DNA of 27,874 nt from a virus, in IMG/VR virus record IMGVR_UViG_3300021364_000131, positions 1-27,874 of that record. The stretch is one strand, 5' to 3'. A program made the translations under genes and the position numbers. Under the pieces are notes generated by a model. That model was given only the letters and a program-made list of their open reading frames with translations. It was not told the origin of the DNA and searched no databases. How positions within the stretch are numbered: position 1 is the stretch's first letter; each line of letters opens with the position of its first letter. Below, one piece after another: positions 18,862-25,590 of the stretch.

Positions 18862-18983
18862 ATGTTTTTCCTAATCCATCTAAAAGCAGCGTAAGCAACA
18901 AGTAAAACTATGATTGTTCCGATACCGTCTACCCAAGATGTTTCATTCATAGCATAGATAAGATCTGCTGTAAACCAATCCAT
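18858..18983 (-). CDS. 41-residue membrane protein
   Basis: Frame from the ATG at 18983 to a TGA overlapping the next ATG. It starts MDWFTADLIYAMNETSWVDG, has one membrane segment (IGTIIVLLVAYAAFRWI), and ends RKNI, so the basic end is inside. The overlap and the clean hydrophobic segment support it as real. The function is unknown. Confidence 0.6.
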   Translation of the reverse strand: MDWFTADLIYAMNETSWVDGIGTIIVLLVAYAAFRWIRKNI

Positions 18984-18986
18984 TAT

Positions 18987-19157
18987 TTAAACTCTACTTT
19001 TAATTTTCTTGCGAGCATCTCTGTCATTTTTAATCCTATCTTTTAGTTTTGATACACCATAATCTTCATGCTTGACGTGCATCAACTGAGGTTGTGCCAT
19101 TGCATTAGCAAGAGGACTATTCGGTAGGACACCAAGAGGTTTTTGTTCCGCCATCAT
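18987..19157 (-). CDS. 56-residue hypothetical protein
   Basis: Starts at one of two ATGs (19157 or 19154) with GAGG upstream, inside the last 41 nt of the exported nuclease gene. Sequence: MMAEQKPLGVLPNSPLANAM, then a basic end KDRIKNDRDARKKIKSRV. There is no signal or membrane segment. A small virion-associated or scaffold peptide is possible. No family is recognised. Confidence 0.55.
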   Translation of the reverse strand: MMAEQKPLGVLPNSPLANAMAQPQLMHVKHEDYGVSKLKDRIKNDRDARKKIKSRV

Positions 19158-19542
19158 AAGGCCTCGCAAGCCCAGAGTTGATTATTTCATCTCTGTAAGA
19201 TTTTCCATCTAAATACACATCAACCAACACTCTGCCACCGTATTTATCCCACTGTAGATTCGCAAACTCTATAGTTTCCGCTTCGCGGAACATACGATTG
19301 GCAAACTCTCTGCCCTCATACGCTAGTCGCTTTTCATCGTCACACTTTGCACGAATCTCTGGAGTATCAATGCCTAATATTCTTACACTCATTTTTTGAA
19401 GAGGTTCTGGGAGTGAAGGGGCTATAACGTAACAAGTATCGCCGTCATAGCATACGTTATCACGAAACTCTCTCATCTGTAAAAAATCATCAGCGACAGC
19501 AGGAAGTGTAAAAAAGATCAACGGTACGATATATTTAATCAT
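19117..19542 (-). CDS. exported staphylococcal-nuclease-like enzyme
   Basis: 141 residues. The signal peptide is IKYIVPLIFFTLPAVADDF. The SNase OB-fold follows: CYDGDTCYVI (metal Asp33/35), VRILGIDTPEIR (catalytic Arg54, Asp59, Glu62) and WDKYGGRVLVDVY (second catalytic Arg104). All active residues are present. Extra Cys (31, 37, 67, 138) suggest periplasmic disulfides. The enzyme cuts DNA or RNA with calcium. Possible roles are attack on incoming or released DNA in the periplasm, or nucleotide recycling at lysis. It begins TAATG-coupled to the likely virion gene upstream. Confidence 0.88.
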   Translation of the reverse strand: MIKYIVPLIFFTLPAVADDFLQMREFRDNVCYDGDTCYVIAPSLPEPLQKMSVRILGIDTPEIRAKCDDEKRLAYEGREFANRMFREAETIEFANLQWDKYGGRVLVDVYLDGKSYRDEIINSGLARPYDGGTKTSWCPTE

Positions 19543-20318
19543 TAGTCAACTCCTGTACCTGGTTCTACAGTGTCTTGTCCGTCTATTAAAACTAAATCAA
19601 ATAAGGCTCCACAAGCTGGAGCTGATGCTGTACCTATGGCTCTAATTTCAATATCAGTATTAGACGCGAGTCTAATAGGACAGTTATATTCATACTGTGT
19701 TGGTCCGTCCATTTGACCAAACTGACCTATAGTTCTAAACGGTCCTTCATTAGCAGGATTACCGTCAGCTATTCTTGAAAGAATACGAAATACTGCTGGT
19801 TGACCAGTTTTGTTAGAAGTAAATTGAACTTTTTGAAGATATCCAGTTTTATTAGCTGGAATTGTGTACAGAGCCATTAAAGTTTGCCCTTGTCCAGCTG
19901 AAATCCGAGCAATGGTATTGCTATGAGTTTTGATATCAACCGCGTTCACATTTGTAGTACCTGTGTTAGCGGTAGTCATATAAGCTCTAAAAATTCGTGA
20001 ATATTGATTAGCTGACGCAGCTCCATCAACTGTGATAGTATCTGTTGCTAAAAGAAAGTTTTCATCTAAACCTTGAATTGTTACAGTAGAAGCCGAGTCT
20101 GCAGCATTTGTAGTGGAGTGAGCGGTTGCTGTGCCTGTTGCGGAATAAGAATAAACATTAGATCCGTCCCAGACAGTTTCTTCAGAGACACCTACCCCAG
20201 TATTCCAACCAAATTTGTGTACAGATGAGTGATTTGAAATATGCCCACGAGCCAACTGAAGATGAAAATCTTCAGTTTTACCTGTATCAGTGGCAGAGGG
20301 GTTTTGGAATTGAGCCAT
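19542..20318 (-). CDS. probable virion structural protein
   Basis: 258 residues, rich in Thr, Ser, Asn, Ala and beta strands, with no signal peptide: TVTIQGLDENFLLATDTITV, YTIPANKTGYLQKVQFTSNK and NCPIRLASNTDIEIRAIGTA. This composition and strand pattern resemble phage capsid-decoration or fibre proteins, and I recall marine-phage proteins with the IPANKTGYL-like segment annotated as structural. A late-type motif TATAAAAA and ribosome site precede it. Not proven; it could be a surface fibre or head decoration protein. Confidence 0.6.
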   Translation of the reverse strand: MAQFQNPSATDTGKTEDFHLQLARGHISNHSSVHKFGWNTGVGVSEETVWDGSNVYSYSATGTATAHSTTNAADSASTVTIQGLDENFLLATDTITVDGAASANQYSRIFRAYMTTANTGTTNVNAVDIKTHSNTIARISAGQGQTLMALYTIPANKTGYLQKVQFTSNKTGQPAVFRILSRIADGNPANEGPFRTIGQFGQMDGPTQYEYNCPIRLASNTDIEIRAIGTASAPACGALFDLVLIDGQDTVEPGTGVD

Positions 20319-20340
20319 TAGTCGTCCTTTACAAGTTAAT

Positions 20341-20376
20341 TTTTTATAGAATAACCTTTATTTTAATGTGTGTCAA
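20341..20376 (-). promoter_or_regulatory. late-type TATAAAAA motif, overlapping weak sigma70 promoter
   Basis: TATAAAAA (20348-20341), one base off TATAAATA, is 22 bp upstream of the ATG at 20318. A perfect -35 TTGACA (20376-20371) with a poor -10 TATTCT (20353-20348) overlaps it. A late promoter would fit a virion gene. Confidence 0.45.
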
Positions 20377-20377
20377 A

Positions 20378-20977
20378 TTAGTTTGCTAAAGGATTGTCAA
20401 GTGCTCTTTGAAGCTTTTTTGAGATGCGATCATCTAGCTCATTTAACTCACGTTCAACCTTTGCTTCAAGATCATCCATTCTATCGGTGCTAGATTCTTG
20501 TAGTCTATTAGCTTTTTCGTCATAATCATTCTGTAGAGCATCTCTTTTATTCTCAAAACGTTCTTCTGCGTTTTGGACTATTGCGCGAACTTCAGATTCT
20601 ACTTTCCTTACTTCATCTTCTACTCGATCAGCAGTCTTTTCAATAGAAAGAATATCATCCCGTAAATCACCCTTAATATCACGTGTGTAATCAACAGCTT
20701 CTTCTAGTTTTGTTTCAATTACTTCCATACGTTGTTCAAATGCTGCAATTTTTTCTTCATACTCTTGCTGCTGTTCGACAAACTCAATTGCTTGTTCTAC
20801 CTTCTGATACATAAGGAAGCCGCCATAGAGTGCGCCTATTACAGATCCAAGAACAGCAACAAGTGCTGAAACAGTCATAAAGGTTACTTTGATACCAAGA
20901 ATACGAAACTCTTTGTTTTTAAGGTTCTCGATACCTTCTTCCATGTTTTCAAGTTCTTGCCCTAGATCTTTAGTCAT
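20378..20977 (-). CDS. membrane-anchored long coiled-coil protein
   Basis: 199 residues. An acidic N-terminus (LGQELENMEEGIENLKN) is followed by one membrane segment (TFMTVSALVAVLGSVIGALY, about 30-50). Then comes a coiled coil of about 135 residues with heptads and very high charge (EEKIAAFEQRMEVIETKLEE, AKVERELNELDDRISKKLQR). AGGAGA precedes the ATG. It might form a rod from the inner membrane into the periplasm or cytoplasm. Spanin-like, scaffold and superinfection-exclusion roles are all open. No family is recognised. Confidence 0.68.
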   Translation of the reverse strand: MTKDLGQELENMEEGIENLKNKEFRILGIKVTFMTVSALVAVLGSVIGALYGGFLMYQKVEQAIEFVEQQQEYEEKIAAFEQRMEVIETKLEEAVDYTRDIKGDLRDDILSIEKTADRVEDEVRKVESEVRAIVQNAEERFENKRDALQNDYDEKANRLQESSTDRMDDLEAKVERELNELDDRISKKLQRALDNPLAN

Positions 20978-20986
20978 ATCTTTCTC

Positions 20987-21100
20987 CTAAAAACACATTG
21001 ATAAAAAAGATTGCATTGTTTGTAATCTTACAACGAACGGAAGTGCTACTATTGAAATGATAACAATTATACCATATATTATCCATAAAGAGCTATCCAT
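20987..21100 (-). CDS. 37-residue membrane peptide
   Basis: ATG at 21100 directly after the TAA of the upstream gene. One membrane segment (LWIIYGIIVIISIVALPFVV) is followed by RLQTMQSFLSMCF. The next gene's AGGAGA comes straight after the stop. Conserved spacing and hydrophobicity support a real small membrane peptide. Confidence 0.52.
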   Translation of the reverse strand: MDSSLWIIYGIIVIISIVALPFVVRLQTMQSFLSMCF

Positions 21101-21505
21101 TTACTCTGAACTTTCCTGCAAAGCTTGAAGCTTTGCCAGTTCAGCTTCAAGTCTTAAAATTTCTAATCTTTTCTTTTTAAGTTCTAACTGATAAAGAGTA
21201 TTACAATTAACACGCTCTTTAGGTCCGTCTAAAGGAACTATAACTCTCGCATACACGCCAACATCTCTGGAACTATCACCAGAACCACCTGCCAAAGGTG
21301 ATTGGTAGTTATCAATAATACCTGTAACGCCAAACTCAAATTGAGTAGATCCTCCAATTGCGTTTGAACAATCTAAATCTCCAGCACGAAATTTGTCAGA
21401 AGCATAGTTGCCCTGAGCATTGGGTAGTTGAAGATTTAAAGAACTACTTTCTGCAAGCACTTGTGTAGCAAAAAGCAGATAGAAGAGTGTAAAAACAACT
21501 CTCAT
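21101..21505 (-). CDS. exported protein with C-terminal coiled coil
   Basis: 134 residues. The signal peptide is RVVFTLFYLLFATQVLA. The mature part begins with SSLNLQLPNAQGNYASDKFR, has two Cys (DCSNAIGG and VNCNTLY) and a beta-rich core (VGVYARVIVPLDGP). It ends in a helix LKKKRLEILRLEAELAKLQA, probably a coiled coil. The start is TAATG-coupled to the preceding exported protein. It is presumed periplasmic or surface exposed. No family is recognised. Confidence 0.68.
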   Translation of the reverse strand: MRVVFTLFYLLFATQVLAESSSLNLQLPNAQGNYASDKFRAGDLDCSNAIGGSTQFEFGVTGIIDNYQSPLAGGSGDSSRDVGVYARVIVPLDGPKERVNCNTLYQLELKKKRLEILRLEAELAKLQALQESSE

Positions 21506-21891
21506 TAATCATCTTTCTTAAACTTTGAACAGATAGTTGACGAAATCATAGTTGTCGGACCTGGGTTCTCTCGGGTACGTGATTTAGTGCATACATAGGT
21601 AGCACGGCTCTCGTCTTTATTTCTAATATACACTGAAAATCTAACACGTTCAAGATACTCTAACTTAATTATTTTATAAGAAGTGACAAAAGGGACAGGA
21701 TTGAAATCAGAATCAAAAACCCCGACCTCATAATACTTTACATCGTTTCTTTTATTAAATACTTCAAGCTCTGTAACCAAGACTCCATCAACATAAGACC
21801 GCTGTAATTCTGGATATGTTGGAGTCATATCATGAGCATTTACAGCGGTGCTTAATAGTATTGCTAAAAAAGAAACTAAATATTTTTTCAT
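21505..21891 (-). CDS. exported protein resembling a pilus-chaperone N-domain
   Basis: 128 residues from the ATG at 21891 (TAATG overlap). The signal peptide is KKYLVSFLAILLSTAVNA. The mature chain YVDGVLVTELEVFNKRNDVK, then KYYEVGVFDSDFNPVPF and LEYLERVRFSVYIRNKDESR, resembles the immunoglobulin-like N-terminal domain of PapD-type chaperones (strand, N-K, Y-E-V-x-V-F-D, basic R on a strand). Two Cys (CTKSR, STICSK) may pair. It is much shorter than a true chaperone, since the second domain is missing. The resemblance is suggestive, not decisive. Confidence 0.6.
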   Translation of the reverse strand: MKKYLVSFLAILLSTAVNAHDMTPTYPELQRSYVDGVLVTELEVFNKRNDVKYYEVGVFDSDFNPVPFVTSYKIIKLEYLERVRFSVYIRNKDESRATYVCTKSRTRENPGPTTMISSTICSKFKKDD

Positions 21892-22394
21892 TATTGAGCT
21901 ACACAAACAGCCTCTACAACAGCAGTATATGTACCACCAGGAAACGCTTTATTTCCTCCATTTGTGACAGTGGACGAAGACTCAAACCAAGTTGAACCAG
22001 TCGCGGTTAAATCATATTGAGTAGTTTGTCCAAAAGTAACTTTGTTAGTTTCATATGAACCCATATTAGTAGAGTCACTCATAGCGCTCACAGAAGTAGA
22101 GCCAGTCCATGTAGTAGTTTCAGTTAAGGACGGGCTTTGTGAAAACGACGTTGGGGTAGTAATTTGAGCATAATAAGCATCTGCCAATGTTACGTCGTAT
22201 CTTACGATCGGTTTTACACCCCCATCAGCAGGGGTCGTAGTCAGAGTATAAGCATTTGGGTTACCGTATACACCAGGAGTATCTGTCGTGATTACGCATC
22301 TCGACTGAACACTACCAGTTATAGGTACATCCTCTGCGTATGCACATATCGATGTTAACAAAAATGTGCTAGTTAAAAGTAATTTTTTATACAT
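21891..22394 (-). CDS. exported pilin-like protein
   Basis: 167 residues with AGGAG upstream. The signal peptide is YKKLLLTSTFLLTSICAYA. The mature chain starts with PITGSVQSRCVITTDTPG and ends in GGTYTAVVEAVCVAQ, with paired Cys near the two ends. Ser/Thr/Gly-rich beta strands lie between. A Cys after the first strand and a terminal beta-strand ending in an alternating pattern is the layout of fimbrial subunits of the CsuA/B or FimA sort. With the chaperone-like neighbour it suggests a phage-borne surface fibre or decoy, by inference. Confidence 0.62.
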   Translation of the reverse strand: MYKKLLLTSTFLLTSICAYAEDVPITGSVQSRCVITTDTPGVYGNPNAYTLTTTPADGGVKPIVRYDVTLADAYYAQITTPTSFSQSPSLTETTTWTGSTSVSAMSDSTNMGSYETNKVTFGQTTQYDLTATGSTWFESSSTVTNGGNKAFPGGTYTAVVEAVCVAQ

Positions 22395-22402
22395 TTTTTC
22401 TC

Positions 22403-23299
22403 CTAGTTGTACTGCGAGTCTATCATTTTTTCATGCAGTAACTGCTGGGCTAATCCATTTCTTAAGCCTTGATTATTATCTTTTATGTCTCTGTCCACTA
22501 GTTTTAAGTTGTCTTCATAAACTCCACCAGGGATAGTAGTTTTAAGATAAGTATTATTAAGCGCTGTTTGCATTGCATTATTCATAGCGAATAACTGTAA
22601 ATCTTGTGCGATTAGCAGTGCAGCGTTAGTGTCCGCCAAAGCCTGTAGTCGGTACTCTCTTTTACGCTTTTCTTCTTCCTCTTCTGCTTCTTCGTCAATC
22701 TCTTCTATTGTTTCTTCATTCTGCTCTATAGTTACTTTTTCTTCACTACTTAAGCTAACATATTCATCTTCTGTCGCATCATAAATTGTAGAAACATCAA
22801 TTTCAGGTATATCAGGTATGGGGGTTACATAGCCTGGACAAAGAGGACTATGTTGAGGATCATAACAAGGATCTACTTTATAGGAATAAAGAACGGTAGG
22901 ATCCTGTACTGACACATCGCCCTCGGTTTCAATAGAACCGTCACCCCAAGCTGCTCTAGGTATGTTTGGAATAACAGGAACTACTTTTCTAATCTCTTGT
23001 CCGCCAAGAGAACCTGCGTTCCACTCATCTGTCTCTCTAAAAATATAACCAGTACCATCGGCATTTTCGTTTTGTACATGAACTTTGCCGGAGTCATTTA
23101 CATCTTTTTGAATGGTATAGTTATAAATGATTGTGTTTATATCTAATCCAGGAGGTTCAGGTAACACATTATCCATACTCCAAGTATTACCATTTGTCGC
23201 AGCGTTACCTGTCACTCCAAAGTATGGCGTTACAGTTTCAGAGTAAGAGTAAGATGGAGAGAATACCAAGCCCGCCATAAGTAACAGTCTCTTTAACAT
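22403..23299 (-). CDS. exported protein with acidic coiled coil
   Basis: 298 residues from the ATG at 23299, which has GAGGAG 7 nt upstream and is inside the preceding gene (62-nt overlap). The signal peptide is LKRLLLMAGLVFSPSYSYSE. A beta-rich front (TPYFGVTGNAATNGNTWSM) and a motif YSYKVDPCYDPQHSPLCPGY with two Cys follow. Then comes a very acidic stretch (EEIDEEAEEEEEKRKREYRL) and a helical end. The architecture is globular exported domain, disulfide, charged coiled coil. The function is unknown. Confidence 0.68.
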   Translation of the reverse strand: MLKRLLLMAGLVFSPSYSYSETVTPYFGVTGNAATNGNTWSMDNVLPEPPGLDINTIIYNYTIQKDVNDSGKVHVQNENADGTGYIFRETDEWNAGSLGGQEIRKVVPVIPNIPRAAWGDGSIETEGDVSVQDPTVLYSYKVDPCYDPQHSPLCPGYVTPIPDIPEIDVSTIYDATEDEYVSLSSEEKVTIEQNEETIEEIDEEAEEEEEKRKREYRLQALADTNAALLIAQDLQLFAMNNAMQTALNNTYLKTTIPGGVYEDNLKLVDRDIKDNNQGLRNGLAQQLLHEKMIDSQYN

Positions 23300-23780
23300 C
23301 TTCTTGCTCCTCGGCCATATATTTATCTTTTTTAGTATCCTCATGAGATTCCCATCCTATTTTTGCTTCAGCGCCGATTTTACCGTCATAAGGACAAGGA
23401 GTCCCAGCCATCATCATTGCATTAAATACGTTTTCATCCTGGCACATAATAGAGACAGCAGCAACTTTCATACCCATATCATACATAGTCTTTGCATTTT
23501 TAAGTCTTAAACAGTTCTCTTCTGTAAAGGTTGTCCCAGCAGAGATACCAAGAATCTGTGTTTGCACAGCCCCAGCAACACCGATTGTACACAGATCACT
23601 ATTACTATTAGCTCCGAGTTGTGGAGAAATAGCAGAGGGAGGAGGAGACTTCACAGTAGTAGTCATTTCACCATTTGTTGTGACAGTGCTGTTAGTAGTA
23701 GACTCTGTTACTACAGTCTGTGCTGTAGCAGAAGAAGTCATAATCGAAAGTAGTATAATTAATTTAAATAAGTTTTTCAT
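23238..23780 (-). CDS. exported protein with C-terminal membrane segment
   Basis: 180 residues from the ATG at 23780 (GAGAGAT upstream). The signal peptide is MKNLFKLIILLSIMTSSATA. A Thr/Ser-rich linker (VVTESTTNSTVTTNG) follows, then four Cys in a central domain (DLCTIGVAG, ENCLRLK, SIMCQDEN, GTPCPYDG). The C-terminus YGGLGILSILLLL is a short hydrophobic anchor. It is first of the four coupled exported genes, and its 3' end encodes the next signal peptide in another frame. Confidence 0.66.
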   Translation of the reverse strand: MKNLFKLIILLSIMTSSATAQTVVTESTTNSTVTTNGEMTTTVKSPPPSAISPQLGANSNSDLCTIGVAGAVQTQILGISAGTTFTEENCLRLKNAKTMYDMGMKVAAVSIMCQDENVFNAMMMAGTPCPYDGKIGAEAKIGWESHEDTKKDKYMAEEQEDVKETVTYGGLGILSILLLL

Positions 23781-23787
23781 ATATCTC

Positions 23788-24018
23788 TCAATAAACATTT
23801 AAGTTATTTTCTTTGTTAATGTATTTAGGAATACAATAAGCAGTAACTCTATCTTTCGGATTTATAGACTCTATTGAACCAAAATTACCAAATCTTTTTG
23901 ATAGCTCATTAGCAAAAAAGTTACAATCAACAACATTGTAAAAATACATGTCTTTTGAAATAACCCTACGATCATCACCTGTGCCTAAATAAACCATAAG
24001 TAAAAATACGTGTATCAT
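23788..24018 (-). CDS. 76-residue protein with hydrophobic N-terminus
   Basis: Starts at the ATG at 24018, which overlaps the upstream stop (ATGA). A longer in-frame extension is unlikely. MIHVFLLMVYLGTGDDRRVI could be a short signal sequence. The mature part has two Cys (NVVDCNFFANEL, VTAYCIPKYI) and aromatic residues, compatible with a disulfide in the periplasm. It precedes the exported gene cluster. No family is recognised. Confidence 0.6.
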   Translation of the reverse strand: MIHVFLLMVYLGTGDDRRVISKDMYFYNVVDCNFFANELSKRFGNFGSIESINPKDRVTAYCIPKYINKENNLNVY

Positions 24019-24491
24019 ATTGTCAAAGATTTTAAAAAGAATACAAACAATACGATCAAAGATAATCCTACGACACTTGCTAGTGATATAGCTGCCCATT
24101 CTATGAATTTTTGTCTTCTTTGGGCTTGATTATATAAAGTTTCTTGGCGTTGCTTTCGAATCTGTCCTTCCATTCGAATCAACTGGTCCCATGCCGATTG
24201 ACCCATAGTCCAAGAAATATGCTGTCGTAATTCTTCACGCATCTGCTCTGCCTTCTTTTTAGCAGCAAATATTTCTATTGCCTCTTGTTCGACAGATTTT
24301 CCAGCAAATAGTTTTTTAAATATAGGAGGATTTTTAGCGAGTCGCTCTGCTTCAGATAGATCAGACATAGCACCCATCCACCTACTTAGGTCACCTGCCA
24401 TTTGTTCAATGTCTCTACCTACTTCAAAGCCTTTTTTAATGACTTTGAAGGCTGCAGAAGCAGTTGCTACAGCAGTCATTGGATCAAGCAT
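24015..24491 (-). CDS. helical phage protein with C-terminal membrane anchor
   Basis: 158 residues. The N-terminus LDPMTAVATASAAFKVIKKG is small-residue rich. Long helices follow (LSEAERLAKNPPIFKKLFAG, EIFAAKKKAEQMREELRQ), and GQSAWDQLIRMEGQIRKQRQ is a segment I have seen in marine T4-type phages. A single membrane helix (SVVGLSLIVLFVFFLKSL) ends the protein. It would sit in the inner membrane with most of the chain cytoplasmic. The role is unknown. Confidence 0.68.
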   Translation of the reverse strand: MLDPMTAVATASAAFKVIKKGFEVGRDIEQMAGDLSRWMGAMSDLSEAERLAKNPPIFKKLFAGKSVEQEAIEIFAAKKKAEQMREELRQHISWTMGQSAWDQLIRMEGQIRKQRQETLYNQAQRRQKFIEWAAISLASVVGLSLIVLFVFFLKSLTI

Positions 24492-24516
24492 TCTCTACCT
24501 TTCTAGGAGAGAGTAC

Positions 24517-24933
24517 TTATGGATTTTCTTTATCTGATGTTTCTTCATTTGGGGAACTCTCATCACTCACAGCTTTTTCATAGTAGACAATAATTTCTTC
24601 CTGTTGATTCAAGAATCTTCGTATATCAGCTATGTTAAGCGCTAGATTTTCGTAATCTTTCATTGAAAGGGCGACAAAAGCTAAATTACCATATTTTTCT
24701 TCATACCAAGTCAAAAACTCATCAACGTTTTCTTTTGTGACTACGTGAACTTGAGTATCAACTAGTTGGAGCGGTTTCGGTCTCGCTACTGTTGGTATCT
24801 GGACTTTCTCCACCTTGGTCACTACTTTCACTTCCGGTTCCGGTTTCCCGCTGCAACCACTCAGGAAGAGGGTAGTCAGTAGTGTTGCCAGAATCATCCA
24901 TGAAGCCGCGCCATAGTTTTGCAGTTGCGCCAT
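24517..24933 (-). CDS. outer-membrane spanin lipoprotein (Rz1-like)
   Basis: 138 residues. The signal sequence ends in a lipobox TTLFLSGC, so the Cys would be lipidated and the protein sent to the outer membrane. KPEPEVKVVTKVEKVQIPTV is the Pro-containing linker, then comes a helical part (MKDYENLALNIADIRRFLNQ). The ATG at 24933 lies inside the i-spanin gene in another frame, sharing 176 nt, the classic Rz/Rz1 arrangement. Together they would fuse inner and outer membranes at the end of lysis. It is longer than lambda Rz1. Confidence 0.85.
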   Translation of the reverse strand: MAQLQNYGAASWMILATLLTTLFLSGCSGKPEPEVKVVTKVEKVQIPTVARPKPLQLVDTQVHVVTKENVDEFLTWYEEKYGNLAFVALSMKDYENLALNIADIRRFLNQQEEIIVYYEKAVSDESSPNEETSDKENP

Positions 24934-25255
24934 TCATCTTTCCTTCTAAAGTTTTAGCATCTTTCAATGCCTCTACAATTAAGTTCATGCGACTTAATTT
25001 ACCGCGAAGCTCATCGCTATAAGCCTCTGCTTTCTGTAAATCAGCTTGAAGTTGGTTATTAAGTTCCCCTACTTTAGCCATCTCACCCTGAACAAGAGCA
25101 AGACTAGATTCTGCTGTGTCAACAGCTACTTCAAGTTTAGCATTATTTTCACGAAGCACAGCAATACGTGCTTGAGAGTCTTGGTAATACCAATAAAAAA
25201 CTCCCGACAACGCAGCCATTAAAAGTGTCATAAGAATTGCTAATTTAAGTCCCAT
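24758..25255 (-). CDS. inner-membrane spanin (Rz-like)
   Basis: 165 residues from the ATG at 25255. Upstream Met codons fall in the terminator at 25329-25354 and are unlikely. The N-terminal anchor is LKLAILMTLLMAALSGVFYW (3-22). A periplasmic coiled coil follows (RENNAKLEVAVDTAESSLAL to LQADLQKAEAYSDELRGKLS), then a Ser/Glu-rich tail. The out-of-frame overlap with a lipobox gene is the key evidence for i-spanin. The ribosome site is weak. Confidence 0.82.
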   Translation of the reverse strand: MGLKLAILMTLLMAALSGVFYWYYQDSQARIAVLRENNAKLEVAVDTAESSLALVQGEMAKVGELNNQLQADLQKAEAYSDELRGKLSRMNLIVEALKDAKTLEGKMNGATAKLWRGFMDDSGNTTDYPLPEWLQRETGTGSESSDQGGESPDTNSSETETAPTS

Positions 25256-25328
25256 AACATTAATATATGCTATTAAAATTTGTTTGGCAAATAAATTTAA
25301 CTCGAATGCTGCAAGATGACAAAAAATT

Positions 25329-25354
25329 GGCACTGTCAAAATTTTGACAGTGCC
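25329..25354 (-). terminator. terminator after the pstS unit, 26-bp palindrome
   Basis: A perfect 26-bp palindrome centred on AAAATTTT with GGCACTGTC arms. On the minus strand it is followed by AATTTTTTG. It lies 24 bp after the stop at 25378 and separates the pstS unit from the lysis block. Confidence 0.85.
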
Positions 25355-25377
25355 GTTAGTCATAATATTGACGTGGT

Positions 25378-25590
25378 TTATAACGATTTACCGCAGTGAG
25401 GGCAGGACGAAAAGGAAGTTGATTCTTTTTCCATATCCTTAAGGATATTACGAAGTTTTTTTGTTCGCTTAAGTTGGTCTTTTAACCAATCTTTACGTCT
25501 GTCAGATTTAGCTCGTTTAAGTTCTTTTTTTATAGCTTCTTTTTGTTTTGCAAGCTTTTCTGCGAATACCCCACTGTATGACGTAATCAT
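25378..25590 (-). CDS. 70-residue basic protein with CxxC end
   Basis: The ATG overlaps the pstS stop (ATGA). A long Lys/Arg helix (KQKEAIKKELKRAKSDRRKD, then KDQLKRTKKLRNILKDMEK) leads to SSCPHCGKSL, half a zinc ribbon that would need a partner to bind metal. It is cotranscribed with pstS, so phosphate-controlled expression is expected. The function is unknown; nucleic-acid or phosphate contacts are only suggested by charge. Confidence 0.65.
   Translation of the reverse strand: MITSYSGVFAEKLAKQKEAIKKELKRAKSDRRKDWLKDQLKRTKKLRNILKDMEKESTSFSSCPHCGKSL

Noticed and set aside
20987-23780. Identification of the exported cluster as a curli (CsgG/CsgF) secretion module
   Set aside because: Curli genes are known from related marine phages, but none of these proteins shows the CsgG lipobox and pore domain or a CsgF-like sequence.
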